A DNA stretch of 64,000 bases from Eremophila alpestris peregrina. Its lineage: Eukaryota > Chordata > Aves > Passeriformes > Alaudidae. Location of the stretch: positions 6,600,809 through 6,664,808 of the forward strand of contig WMCF01000015.1 in assembly GCA_009792885.1 (NCBI GenBank), written 5' to 3'. The notes beneath the pieces were generated by a model. It saw only the letters and a program-made list of their open reading frames with translations, did no database searches and had not been told where the DNA came from. Below, piece by piece: positions 26,301 through 39,503 of this stretch. A program made the position numbers and the translations under genes. Position 1 is the first letter of the stretch, and every line of letters begins with the position of its first letter.

Positions 26301-27970
26301 TAACTCATAGTTTAGGGGTTACTGGGTGACATTGTCCACATGCATTTTTATAAGTGAACAAATTTTCTTCTTTCTGTAATCTGGGAGTAAATAGAACAGA
26401 AATGAAGCATTCTTAAATTAAAATAATTTTCATGGTTGCTTTTCATGAGCCAGTCTCTTTACACAGAATTGTTGAACCATAGAAAAAATATTTAAAAGCT
26501 ATTTGCTTAGACAATACCTTATTATAACTACAGGCTGACTGGAAGATAGCTAACTCTTGTTGCTTCAGGTGGAAGATGGGTGTCTTTTACTACATGAACT
26601 ACCGCTCAAGAAAGAGAAAAATAAGACAATTCTGATGGTAAGTTTCACATGATTACTGTGGTTAGGGAAACTCATTTATTCTGCATATGTGTATCTGATA
26701 CATGAGCCTTGACTTCTTAGGCAAGTTTTAAAATTCACTGGTACATATGCATGCACATTGTACTAGACCCCTTAGCTTTATTACGTATTTTCAAAAGGCA
26801 TAGGCCTTCTGAATAAAAACAGAACAGTAGATTTTGTCACATATGTACAAGGAATACTGACTGCATTTTACACCTGCATGAGATCAGGAGCCTACTAGGT
26901 GATGGTTACCAGTGGCTGGTAAACTTACCAACTTGTTGGTATGTTACACTTCTATACACAAAAATTATCAGTATATATTATTCAGCTTATTATTGATTAT
27001 AAATGAAACTTAATGAAATATTAAGTGTGATTAGGATATTTCAGGATATACATGTTGTAATTTCCATTTAGAAAATCATAATAATTAATAATATAGGATT
27101 ATTATACCACTGATATAGCATAGAATTAAAAAGTACTTACAGTGCAACAAAGTTGTGTGTTTCATTTTACTTCAACATAAGGATAATTACCGTTTATATC
27201 TGGCAGAAAAAAGATCCAAATGCCTTCTCAGATCTTTAATGCTCATAAACAGATGGGACCTTGAATTAACATGTTCTTTGACAGGAAGCACCTTTATCAG
27301 CAATTTCCCCCAACCATGGATCTGAAACAAAAGTCATTAAAGGCTTTTTTGTCTTTTCTTTTCCTCTTTTTCCATTGATTTAAATTGGCTGGCTGCCAAG
27401 GTGTAGAATCGGCATGCTAAAATCCAGCAGGACAGGAAGATGAATTAAACAATACACAATTTAAACAGACCCACTGTGCTGAATCAGTTCTGACTCAGAA
27501 GGAATAGCACTGAGTCACCAGAATCAGTGTTATATTGTAGGAAGTTTCTAATTTTGAATATTGGCAAAACTCGACCTTGCACAGAGTTTAAAACATGACG
27601 AGAACAAAGGACTACATAATGCTGCTTCAAGTCAAAAAAGATTAATATATACTAATATAAACTACAAAAAGCTAACAATTTGGAAAAGAGGAAACCTTTT
27701 AGAGTGGCTTGAAAGAGCTGATATCTGAAAACTAAATCTTCAAGGAGGTGACATTTCTTTTACTACACCTATGAGAAATTATTTGGCAATCATTTTCCAG
27801 TTTCAGAATAAATCAGTGAACTTCAGTGTTTCTTCTTCAGTTTTCTGTTCATTATGTTTTTTTAGGACTGCTGCTGTTTCACTGATGGGCCTACTTCACA
27901 AAGATCTGCATCCATAAATGTTCTCTCTCTTGCACACACACACATGTAAAAACAGGTCATTCAGAGTGTC
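23356..27970. other. Unassigned AT-rich noncoding DNA
   Basis: I see no gene, RNA gene or recognisable transposon. ATG frames up to 88 codons (plus, 25368-25634) are rich in AT-driven residues (I, L, F, K) and have no recognisable motif. A CA run lies at about 27933-27944, just upstream of the next CR1. Confidence 0.55.
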
Positions 27971-28705
27971 CACAGAATCACAGAATTAATCAGATTGGAA
28001 AAGACCTCTGAGATCACCAAGTCTAACCTGTCACCACACACAAACATGTAAAATAGACCATGGCACATCTGGTGCAACATCTGGTCTTTCCTTAAGCACC
28101 TCCAGGGACTGTGACTGTCACCCTGAGAAGCCCATTCCAATGCCCAATTACATTAAAATAATTTAATGTCCAACCTACATGTTCCCTGGCACAGTTTAAG
28201 ACTGTGTCCTCTTGTCCTATTACTGATTATCTGGGAGCAGAGACCAGCTCCCACCCGGGCACAACCTCCTTTGAAGGAGTTGTTGAGTGTGATGAGACCA
28301 CCCCTGACCCTTGTCTTCTCCAGGCTGAGCAACACCAGCTCCCTCAGCTTGTTCCTTGTTGGAGGTGCTCGCCAGCCCCTTCATTAACTTTGTCACTTCT
28401 CTGAACACTCTAGGACCTCAGTGTCCTTCTTGCAGTGAGGAGCCCAGAACTGAGCACAGGGTTGGAGGTGTGACCTCACCAGTGCTGAGTACAGAGGGAC
28501 AATCCCTGCCCTGGTCCTGCTGGCCACACTGCTGGTGATACAGGCAGGATGCCACTGGCCCTCTTGGACACCTGGGCACACTGATGGCTCATGTTCAGCT
28601 GCTTTCAATCAGTACTCCCAAGTCCTTTTCTGCTGTGCAGCTTTCCAGCCACTCTGTCCCCAGCCTGTAGCACTGTATGGGGTTGTTGTGGCTAGGCCCC
28701 ATTAC
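27971..28705 (-). mobile_element. CR1 LINE, 5'-truncated, minus strand, GC-richer than surroundings
   Basis: It begins on the plus strand with 'CACAGAATCACAGAATTAAT', 'CAGATTGGAAAAGACCTCTG', then 'CTTAAGCACCTCCAGGGACT', 'CTTCTCCAGGCTGAGCAACA', 'CTCCCTCAGCTTGTTCCT', 'AGCCCAGAACTGAGCACAG', 'CTGGCCACACTGCTGGTGAT', and 'GCCTGTAGCACTGTATGGGG'. All are antisense CR1 3' region in the expected order. It is one of the best preserved CR1 copies here. Six overlapping ATG frames of 60-73 codons on both strands are by-products of its higher GC content. Confidence 0.95.
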
Positions 28706-30010
28706 TGTCCAGGTATCTGATGGGTTAGCATAAGTGAAAAAGGAAAAAATCATGCAATTGTCCAATACATTTACCCCCCCAAAAGTTCTAGTTAACTATA
28801 ATGTAATAGGTCACAACCAATGCCTGCTATCAAAACACTCCCACAGATATCAGAAAAAAAATTTGTTCACATTCTTGAGAAACATTTAAGAAATTTATAC
28901 AATGAGAAATCTTTGCATAAGTAGAAACAGGAAACCAGGAAAAGTGGGACAACATAAAAAAGAAAACTGATTCCTCAATAAAATGAAGCAATAATGGAGA
29001 GTACTGAAACAAACATTGGAAAAAAAGGAAGAAACAGAAAATCAGGAATATTTTAATTCTAGAACAGGAAAAAAGCAACAGAAGCATCTGGTATGATCAA
29101 AATAAAATCAACAAGAAGTAACATATGTTTTATGATCCTGGATTGCACAAGATGAGTTCACATATGAAATGTTTTCCTTTATGATTGACCAGATACTTTG
29201 CCCTATAGTGCTTTTGCATTCTTTGCTACTGAAACTTTTCCCTTCCCATTTGTGGGCTTGGAGGGTTGAGTATTTCACATAATTAGTAAGTGTTGTCAAG
29301 CCAGAGCAAAGCAGTGCAGTAGCTGGCTGACTGCCCAGAAGTAGAAACAGAATAGTAAAATCTTGCAAACAGGATATGAAGAGAAGTTAAACAAGAGACA
29401 AATCCTCTATTTTTGGCACATATTCAACTTGGCAAACTGGGAAATTACAGATGGAAAGTGAAAAAAAAAAAAAAGAAAGTTATTAAAAACTAAAAGTAAG
29501 ACATGCAGTTGGATAATTTTGAAAAATTCATCATTCCATCAATCTTTGGATAGCAGATACAACATATGACATAGAACATACTAATGAAAATGAATCCCTT
29601 CAAACTGGAAACTCCTGAGATAAGTAAGCCAAACATATTAGGGAACCCATTACATTCATACTAATTGAACCTATTCAAGAGAAACAGGAGTCAATTTGAT
29701 TCTAGGTTGACAGAGCAGCAAAAGAAGAAACAGAGGTATGCCAGCTCAAAGATATAGCTGCAGAAACCTTTTTTAATAAACTGTGCAAAGAATGATTCAT
29801 AATGTGATGTAGTTTTTTGGTTTTAATTTTTTTTTAACCTGGACATCAGTATAGAGATTGACATTCAAAATAGTATTGAAGTTTTTTGGGGAAAAAAAGT
29901 CTCATTTTATCCATTTTTGTTGCCTCTTTGAATTTCTCCCTCTTCTGTAAGGTTGTGAGCTTTTTCTTTCACTTACTTGTGGTAAGAAATTTCATTATAG
30001 GTCTACAGCT
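28706..30010. other. Unassigned AT-rich noncoding DNA
   Basis: No supportable gene is seen. It includes a C9-type run near 28775 and an A-rich tract at about 29461-29475. Two minus-strand ATG frames of 85-86 codons have no recognisable domain. Confidence 0.55.
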
Positions 30011-30564
30011 TTTTCTGATTTATCCCCAGATGCAACCAAGCCCCACCATGAGGCAGGGGAAGACAATCAGGATAAAACTAAGAGAGTTATTGGGTAGAGA
30101 TAAAGAAAGTTAAATAGGTAAAGCCAAAGTCACGCACACTAGCAGTGCAAGGAATTAATTCCCCACTTCCCATGGGCAGCCAGGTGTTCAGCAGTCTCCA
30201 GGAAAGAGCACTGGATGACATGTAATGGTGGCTTGAGAAGACGAACACCATCACTCCAAACGTCCCCCTCTTCTTCCTTTTTCCTCAGCTGTGCATGCTG
30301 AGCATGATGTCATATGATCTGGAATATCCCTTTGGTCAGTTGGGGTCAGCTGTCCCAGCTGTGTCCCTCCCAAATTCTTGTGCACCCCCAGCCTCCTTAG
30401 TAGGGAGAGGTGAGAGGCAGAAATCTTGACTCTGTGCAAGCACTGCCCAGCAATAGCAAAATCATTGCTGGGTTATTGACACTATTTTCACCATAAATCT
30501 AAAACATGACCCCATACTAGACACTGTGAAGAAAATTATCTCTTCCACAGTAAAAACCAGCAGG
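30011..30564 (-). mobile_element. Solo LTR of an avian endogenous retrovirus (ERVL-type), minus strand
   Basis: Read on the minus strand it starts near 'CCTGCTGGTTTTTACTGTGG', then 'AGAGATAATTTTCTTCACAG', 'GGGGTCATGTTTTAGATTT', 'GGGACACAGCTGGGACAGCT', 'CACCTGGCTGCCCATGGGAA' and 'GGGGCTTGGTTGCATCTGGGG'. This order is characteristic of a widespread neoavian LTR whose ends read TGT...ACA. The TATA-box region reads CAGCATGCACAGC instead of the family's CAGCATATAAAG, and the end sequences are decayed, so the promoter is probably dead. There is no flanking gag, pol or env, so it is a solo LTR. I found no convincing target-site duplication. A 62-codon ATG frame inside is spurious. Boundaries are good to about 5 bases. 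Confidence 0.88.
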
Positions 30565-30580
30565 AGTTCATTTTACAGAT

Positions 30581-30633
30581 CACAGAATTATAGAATACTT
30601 AAGGTTGGAAGGGACTTCTGGAGATCAAACTTA
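30581..30633 (-). mobile_element. CR1 3'-end stub, minus strand, next to the LTR
   Basis: 'CACAGAATTATAGAATACTT' followed by 'AAGGTTGGAAGGGACTTCTG' and 'GAGATCAAAC' is the reverse complement of a CR1 3' terminus. Only about 50 bases remain, and it begins 16 bases from the LTR edge. Confidence 0.82.
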
Positions 30634-31138
30634 AAACTTTGGGAGTCTTGCCATTGTTGTATTTTATCTGACTATCTAGAAATCAAGGGATAAACATAAA
30701 GTGTAACAGCTCTAGAATGTATTTTGTTAATGCAAAGAAAGTGTACAGGGAAAGCAAATTTTAGTAACCTAATTTATACATTCCAAACATAGGAGTATAT
30801 CAGAGATAAGAGCCAATGTGATGACAATGAAAGTGTTCTTAGTTCATAACTGTGATGCCACTATGAATATCATCAATAAAATTTCAAGAAAGATCAAGGA
30901 ATTTGCAATTTGCTGTACAAGACATGTACAATACAGGAATTTTCACTCTTATTTTTTCCCCAAGTTGTTAACTTCCCAATAAAAAGATCATACAAAATTC
31001 ACATGTACCTGACCCAACAACATGATACCTTTATGTCAGGCTATTCAGGCTAGGTCTGCATGCAGGTGGCTTACATAAATACACTTGATCTTTACTGGAC
31101 AAACTTACCCATGTGATATATTTTAAAAGATTACAAAT

Positions 31139-31202
31139 TAAAAAACAAACAAAAAACCCCCCACAAACAAAAACCCAAACAAACAAACAAAAAACCCCCA
31201 AC
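31139..31202. repeat. A/C-rich simple repeat (CAAA)n with C runs
   Basis: Tandem CAAA units are interspersed with C5-C6 runs. It is low-complexity sequence and has no coding value. Confidence 0.9.
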
Positions 31203-31646
31203 ATGTCTGGGAATGACTGATCACCAGTGAATTCCTACTGTCCAGAAGTTAGATATGTGTGACCTTTTCTGTACTGGCTTGTAATACAAATTATGTCTGT
31301 GTCATTACTCTGTTTTAATAACCTCAACAATTTTTGGTTGCTACTTTTATATGTATATAGATTACATCAGGCTATAACAGAAATACTGATATGAATAAAC
31401 TAATTTGATTCAGATTTTATCCAAAACACCTGACAATTTATTGAAAAACTCCATCTGCATCTGAAATTTGTGACTGAATTAAATTGTGCATGTTGTAACT
31501 TTACAGCCTCCCGTGCTGTAAGATGTATATTACCTGATTAGATAAACAACTAGCCAATATAGCATGAGAAGGTCCATTCATATTGTTCCCTAAATCACTT
31601 AATAGCTACTACAAATTGTGAAAATAGTTTCTCTTTTTTATCTGCT

Positions 31647-31671
31647 TTTGTTTGTTTGTTTGTTTGTTTTT
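31647..31671. repeat. (TTTG)n microsatellite
   Basis: About six TTTG units, followed by an AT-rich stretch. Confidence 0.92.
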
Positions 31672-34255
31672 AATTAAAAAAATTCCAAGACCACCAGCAA
31701 CTTCAGAGAAAGCATTTCTGGAACACTTGCAGAATCTTGGCATATGTTTTGATTCTACTCTGTCTGGTTACATTAGACTGTGTAATAGGGTGAAGGTTTT
31801 ACCTACTATCACACTCAGGAGATTAAGCACAATATGGTCCTTCCATATGGTATTTTTGCCTAAAAACCAATGAGATTAGAATGCCTATGCTGAACATCAC
31901 TCCATATGTTCATCAGAATAGACCATAGGTCTTGGTAGAACTAGGGATTTTTTAAAGATTTAAATTAATATCTTTAACATTGCCTCAAAAACATCCCTAG
32001 CACTGCCAATAATTATTGTGCAGCATCCCTCTTCACAATTATGCTATTATGTGTTATGCTAATAGCTATTTTGTTTGTTTCCAGTAAGAATTTTGCTTTG
32101 TTAAGTTAACATAATTAGTTCACTTCTATTCTTTCACTGAAAAATTTATACTCTATTTAGGAAAAATATCTAGTTTGCACTTAAATGTACTGTACACTTA
32201 AAGCAGAAAGAAAAAGATTAAGTCAATAGTTCACACTGGGTTTTTTGCTAGGTATTTCAGTGATTAGTAAATTGAATGTTTGCAGATACATCTAATTTCC
32301 TGTCTAATATTTTTTGCATTTAGTCTTGATACTAAAGTCACCAGACAACATTGACTTTATCCCTATAATTTATGGAATTAGAGAACAAAGAAATGACAGG
32401 TTTTGGAAAGCGTGTGTACAACCACAGTATTGAATTCAGAGTTCACCCATATAGGAAAATCCCTTCTCATCCTCACAGCCTTGAGTAACGAGCAAATCCT
32501 GGAATGTGAAAATTATTTTCTTAGCATTTTTGATTGTCCAGCAATTTAAGAAAAAACTTCAAAAAACTCCCATCTTCTCTTCTTATTTGAAACAGAGACT
32601 TTTTCCTTTCCAACTGGACTTGGGGTGAAACCATTTCCTGAAGGCAAGGAGGCTGAAAATCAGTATAGAAAAATAACAGTCCAAGAAAAGAGTCATATAC
32701 TTTGGTCAAGAAAGAGAATCTTTACAGACCTTTATCTTTGAATAGCTTATATAAGGTTTCAACTTAAAACAAGTTGTATCATGTTTTCCAAGTTTAGGGT
32801 TTTGTTTTTTGTTTTTTTGTAATTTTTTTGTGAGGTAAGTCTGTTTTCTGTCATTATTATTTATTGTTCTTTTCTCCAAGTTGGTCTTTTCTCTGACTAG
32901 ATATTGGATAGAGTGGTGGCTTCTCTTTCGCTATGTCTTACTCACCGAGTATGTTTAGGATACAGTTGGTTAATATTCCATCATCTCATTTAACAAGGAG
33001 CATAAATATAAAAGAACACAAGAATCCACTGCTATTATTAATGAATGTCACTCAAAATGCCTTTACATGTTTAGATATTTAAGTGTTCCTTCAAAGAAAA
33101 AAAAATCCAATATTTAATTTTTCTTCTGGTTTTCTGAATTACTATATTGCAGAAGGAAATATCTCCATTCCATTAAGGTATTTTTTACTTTACACTAAAA
33201 ATCTTACCTAAAAAGGGATTATTTTACACATCATTGCAATCTTTATAACAACCTAAATAGACTTCTTTTCAATGCTGCTTGCAGCTATCATTTAGGAATA
33301 ATAACACAGTGAGTTTAAAAGAGAATATCCCATCATACAGTATCTATCTAGTAATTTTCCTCCTCTCTCTTGTATCTTAAGAAGGATTTGCTTTTTTCAA
33401 TTGACTGTTTCAACTATGAGAATTCAAACTTAAATTTCTTTTATTCACTCTAGCCTGATGACAGAAAATTGGAGGTATTCATGATTCTGTCCAGCAACAT
33501 GGTCATTTTATGATATTTTTCTAGCTCTGATGTGTTTTTAATAGTGATATCAGTACAAAGAGATTGAAAGTAACACAAAATAACAGGGCAGTGGAAGCCA
33601 AATGCAAAATCAATATAACAGATTCTCAAAGTATTTCAATAGAAGACAGTTCTCTGCGTAAATAAAACAAACAAACAAGCAAACTGTTGTGAGTTCATTT
33701 TTGCTCAAGTTTTTGGTGTGTCTATTATTTAAAAAAGATAAAGTATGTCTGGTCCTGCTGTAGCATGATCAAATTATGCCAACTCTTCTTTGAGACCTTT
33801 TCTATTCCTGTAGTGGAATAATCCAGATTAATTAGTGTTATTTATTGCAGTCAAGTTATGCCTAAGTTCACGCTGATCAACGTGTAACCATACCTATTGG
33901 AGCAAGAAAAAAGTGTCTCAAAGGTACTGTATTTAAAAATCACATTCATACTTTGTTAATCACCTCAGTAAATCAGAAATTCCTCCACTTACTTACAAAA
34001 TACATTTAGAACCTGAGGGTAGAAATAAATCAGTAAAATAGTAAAGGTCTAAAGAAAAAATATATCATTTGGGCTCAAATTATGTCACTGTTTTGTGGTG
34101 TAATTATCATATTTTTGGCCACATCATAGGAAGACAGGCATGGATTTATACCAGTTAAACTTAACAACATTATTTTTTGTTAATGTGCAGAATCATTTTG
34201 CCTCCTACCTTGGTTTACAAACTACAAGTGTAGAAATGACATTTCAGACTGTTAG

Positions 34256-34286
34256 GACTGAGATTCAGAGATTCAGAATCTCAGTC
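34256..34286. repeat. Short perfect inverted repeat (11-bp stem, 9-base loop)
   Basis: GACTGAGATTC and its exact reverse complement GAATCTCAGTC flank the loop AGAGATTCA. The loop itself repeats the AGATTCA of the left arm, so the structure may come from a short local duplication and inversion. Confidence 0.75.
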
Positions 34287-37200
34287 AAGATCTAAGGATT
34301 AGTATTTTGCTTTAATTCAGCAAAGTGTTTAATCATTATTTTAGCTTCAGAGACCTCTCTGAGATCTCACTCTCTCTTACTGTGTATGATTTTAGGCATG
34401 TTATTTTAAAAATATAAATAAAAATAGAAAATTGGAAAGCCTTGTAAAATAAGGTTTCAGGACCTGCTTTTGATCCTAAGAGGAAAAATTTGGGGGTTTA
34501 ACCACATCTGAACTGTTAAAACTATTTCACCCCTTATGTAAATTATATACCAAAATAAAATATGAGGGTTGTGGTGCAGAGAAGTTCCAGCAATTGGAAA
34601 GATAAATTTGGATGTTATATACACAAAAGGACCTTTACTGTTACTTTATGCAAAGAGCCTGTCAGCAGTTCAAGAGCTCAAATGCTCCCATAAACCCTGT
34701 AAAACCTCAGCCTGCTAAGGAAATGGTGTCAGCAAAACTATTATAAAGAAAATGATCTTAGAAAAACCTTCCTAGCTGGAAGTCAACTAGTCAAGCTTGT
34801 ATATGTAGACTTTCAAACAATAAAAAATCTTTAGCTCATCTGATGTGTTTAAGATTAGTGATGTGTTTAGAACATATAGTATTTGGATTAACGTAAGTGG
34901 CATGTCCAGAGTACATTTTCCTGACTAGACAGCATGAACAAATAAACTGGTTGCATCCAACAGCTTTTAAGACTGTTTGCACTAAGTGTACATTCATATA
35001 TTGCCCTCAGAATCTGTTCTAGCTGTAGGTATTGGAAACTATATACTTGCAGGTAGATCCTTGTCAACATACAGTTGACAGTATTTCATGAACAGAGAAA
35101 AAGAGGAAAGATACATCAAAATACTGAAGCCAGTCATGGAGAAGATGGAGTCATGGAGTATTCAACATGAAGAGAGATGAAGTTAGATGGGTTGTCTAGG
35201 CTGGAGAAGGAAAGACAAAGATTAGTCCTAACTGGAATTTTACATTTCCTAAAGCAGTACTATAGCACACAGACTCAGTGTCCTTTCAGAGAGGCTCAGA
35301 GGAAGGACAAAAAGCTACAGTCACAGGTTTCTGAATGCTTCCTTTTTATGCAATCAGATTCAGAACAGCAGTGAAAAAAGGACTTTCAGGTTGTGAGTGC
35401 AATCCAGAGGGAGTCATTCCCTCACCCGCCCACATATCCCTCTCCCCACCACTGCATGCATGTCCACAGACATACACAAACATGAACAAATCCATTGGCT
35501 TGGTTCCAGTTCTTTTCATAGTGTATCACGCACAGAAACTTGACAATTTGTGATCCAGACTGTTTTGGGGTGGGGGAGGAAGGAATATTCATCTGTTTAT
35601 GCAACCATTTTTCTCTGACAGAGAATGAAGACTAATTTATTCTCAAGTGAAACTCAGTATTTGGATCAATTTGCAGCAGAGTTACTCTCATTTCTGTGCC
35701 AGATTTATTGAGATAATATATTTCAATATTTAAAGTAGGTAACACTTTGCATGATCTATTTAGTTTGACATATTTATTTGTTGATGTAACTTCTATATAA
35801 AAATACATAGTTACAAAAGGTTACATTGTTGCTGTTGCAAGATCTGTTGAGATTTTATGAAGTATATTTCACACTTGGTGCTCAATTGAAAAAAAAAAAA
35901 AACCTGAAAGAAAGGTTTAAATAGTAACTAGTTATTCCATAACTGGAGGTCTAATAATTTTTCTGTTGAGGAATGTTGTCTTGATTACCAAAGAGTTAAC
36001 TTCCAATCCTGTATATATAAAATGTAAAATAGGATTGCAAGGAGAAAACAAAATTAAGATTTAAATGTCTTTCTGCCTACTCCATAGAAGCTTTGTTTTG
36101 CAGTTTGAGGGTTCAAAACCCAAAAGTTTAGATTTAATCCATCTCTTCTGGGCAGAGTAGAAGCTAGGCCTTCTTTCTGGGCTGTTATGCATGGTACTAT
36201 TGACAGCATTTGCCAAAACCTAAAAAGGTCTTCTGTTATGAAAAGTTCTCATCAGAATGCCTTGGAAACCTTACATCTATGGGCACTTTCTGTTTTCATC
36301 ACAGTTTCAAATTAATTAGTGAGACAACTTCAAAAGCTTTAATCTAGGCTATGGTATTAAGAAACAGGCATTAGACATTTCCTGTTTGCATTGCTACGTT
36401 GCTTGTTTAAAGGGTTCTTTTACTTTCATCGAAGGCTGTGGAGGACCTTAATGTACAATACTGACAGAGTAATAAAAATAGCAAATTATGTTTCTGACCG
36501 TGTGCCAACTTCATTAAATTTTCAGCTGTATCAAAAACAATATGGAGGACAAAGGAAAAACAACCTTATTCAAGTTTAAACAGGATTGAAACAGAAATGT
36601 AATGCAGAATAACCAGCATATTCTTTTCACTGAATAACTTCCCCCACACACATTAATATTCTGCACTTCCCTTTTCCTGCATGCATGTTAAAGTCATGAT
36701 TGGCAACTTCCCATGAGTTTTTTTCCCCTAAATGTTTCCATTTCTGAATTAAGGGCTGCATTTTCTCTCTCAGTATAGTATTACAAGATCATGTGCTTGG
36801 GGGTATCAAACATTCTTACTTTAGGGTTTTTAATATTGAACCTGTTGTATGTGGCAAAAAATCATCTGCAAGTATGAATTATTGTATCTAGAGAGCATTT
36901 TGAAAATATGAGAGCAATTTTAAAAAATCCATAAAACTTTCAAATGGTACATCTTAATATAGAATCATGTATCAGACCAGTATAACTTTTAGAGACAGTG
37001 TTTAGATTTCATTAAAGATTTCAACTGAGATATTCCTACACTGATGACAGTAAATATTAAATGAAGAAAACAAAAGCAGGTTCAATAGCTATGAAAAGCA
37101 GGAGAAATGCTAGTGTGGCGTTAAAACTTGATCTATAACCTTCAAAATACTGAGGGGACAACTGCCTAAATTATCTAGGAGATAATGCAGACAAAGACGT

Positions 37201-39503
37201 GAATCCTTCAGGCTTGATTGTCTGCATCATATGAAGCTGTTTTACTTCTTACATATTTGACAGCCTCATATTCCTTCTACTGCACTGAATCTCTCTTCCA
37301 AAAATTTGGTAATTTCATTCTTTCAGAACAATGTTTCCTACTCTCAAAACTAATCACATATAATTTTGGAGACCTTGTTGAAACTCTTCAAGGAGCTTCA
37401 AAATTTTCAAAAAAGTTTCTGGAAATCAGTCATTCTTGATAAAGAGATGAGAATACTCAATCCTTGGCTCTGAGATGCCCGAGCTTTCCTTTGATTACAT
37501 CCATCTGATAAAGAAAAGAATCTATGCAGGTATAGAGTAAAAACATTCCACTAGAAGTTGCTTTCCAAATCCAGTTTTAGTGCATACTTATGGTGTTAAA
37601 AGTGGGGGAGGGGACCATTAAGGGTTTTTGCTGGAATTGTTTAAGTCTTTAGGGAATTTAAGATATACTTGTCTCAATTCTAGTACAGATTAAACATAAG
37701 GAGAGCATTCAACTGACTGAAGATTTCCAGATAAAAATTATTACTCTCTTTCTCACACCAGGGTTTTCTTTTTAAGTGTCACAGGTTCAAATTTTCAGTC
37801 AGACTGAGAAAGTGTGCCTGGGTCTTAATTTTTATTTGTTGTTGTTTTTTTTGTTTGTTTGTTTTTGTTTTGTAAGAGATTGCATTTTCTTAAATCTTAT
37901 CCTGACAGAAAATTGAAAAAATACTTAATGATGGTACTCAGATTCAAGAGCTTGGATTTGGACTAACTCCTACATTCTAGAATGCAGTATATTTTCCTGC
38001 AATATCTTGTAAAAACCTTGGCTACAGAGAATTATGTGGCAGCTAGGGATTTAAGTAGTCTTGTGCATTTAAACCTTCCCATCAACCTCATTCTTTATAG
38101 ACAGTCCCTTCTCATCGAGGTTATTATATTTCTGTAATTGCATTGCAGTACAGGATTCAAAAATGCTTTTGTGGTTAAATTATATTTTAAGACATGAAAA
38201 CTATTTTTTTTTTCTATCAAAATGTTTCATCTTTTTTTCCTAACTGGAAACAAAAGTGAGTGAAAAGAACTAGTAAATTGTCTCATCAAAAGATAGTTTC
38301 TCTCCCACATCTAAGGGAGGAGAGACAAAAGGCATGCAGACACTATATGGAGAATTGAGTAGAAAGATTTAAGAAAGCTGTCTGCATGGAGCAAAAAGAT
38401 CCAGAGGTGAATGAGTGCAGAGGTGTGAGCAAGATCAGGACTGTGCACAGCTTCAAAGCTGAAAGAGAGATTAGATTTCATGCACAAAGTGAGCAGATGT
38501 CAAGTTACTACAATGTTAGTCACAAGGATTAAAACTGTGGAGAACAAGAACCTACTACATCTGAATTGAGAGGCCTGAACAGCAGACAGAAGAGTTTCCA
38601 GTAATTAAGATAAGAACGATCCTATCTTTAAGGGTGGGAAAAAAAAGACAACTACGTGAAAATGTAAACCCAAAAGAAATCTGTGTGAGCCAAAATATTA
38701 CAGAGTGAGATGAAAGAGCAGGAGTTGTGCATGACTGTTAAAAGAGAATGAGAGAATGTAGATCCGGAATTCAAAGGGAGAAAGAGAAAGAAAAGTTTAC
38801 TATTGCTTAAAAATTCAGGTAGGGACTTTATTTGTATACAATATTCTCTAGCTGATTTTGGTCATTAAATCAAACTGTTCTGGGGAACATGTTTTTTCAA
38901 ATATTCAAAAAATTCAGACTTTTGAAAAAGAACTTCACAACTCTCATACCAGTCTCATCTGACTCTCTCTGGTTTACACTTATCATTTCTAGTGCACCAC
39001 TTCAGAACCCTTTTCTTAGAGAAAAGAGAGGATGTTTTATGGGCTTGTGCACTACTTACGTGTTGTTTCTCTCTTTAGAAAATATATTGCAGTCATGAAG
39101 TGTTTAGGCTTATTACCAAATGGAGAATTTTTTTTTAATAGATAAAGCCTAGTGGGAAGATGGAACTAACAGAAAGTAAAATTGGCTTGGGTTACTACCA
39201 CTTGAAATTTGTACTCTCATAAGAAAATCCTGAAAAACAGAAAGAACTGGAAGCTCTGGTGAAATCTACAAGGCAGAAGAATACTTTTTCTCAGGAATAG
39301 TTAGAGGTAACTAATGGGAAATATAACTTCATTTCAGCAAGGAGCACAGAACTAAATAAAATTAAATATACTACAGATAAAAAATTTGCTATGAATGATA
39401 TAAAAAAAATGATGCTACTAATGGTGAAATTTTAAGAGGAATTATAGACTATGAAGAGAAAATTAACAATATGCATCACAAAATGAAATTTTCCCCTGTA
39501 GTG

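Larger units (their letters stand above)
30634..39503. other. Unassigned AT-rich noncoding DNA with simple repeats
   Basis: No supportable gene is seen across almost 9 kb. Visible items are A/C-rich simple sequence (31139-31202), TTTG runs (31647-31671 and about 37849-37875), AAAC units near 33664-33682, an A15 tract near 35889-35903 and an inverted repeat at 34256-34286. ATG frames reach 73 codons and none is recognisable. The segment at about 35140-35340 faintly resembles degraded sense CR1 ('GTCTAGGCTGGAGAAGGAAAG'), but not enough to call. Confidence 0.55.

Noticed and set aside
35140..35340. Possible degraded sense CR1
   Set aside because: Only one short phrase resembles CR1, and the order of other expected segments could not be confirmed.
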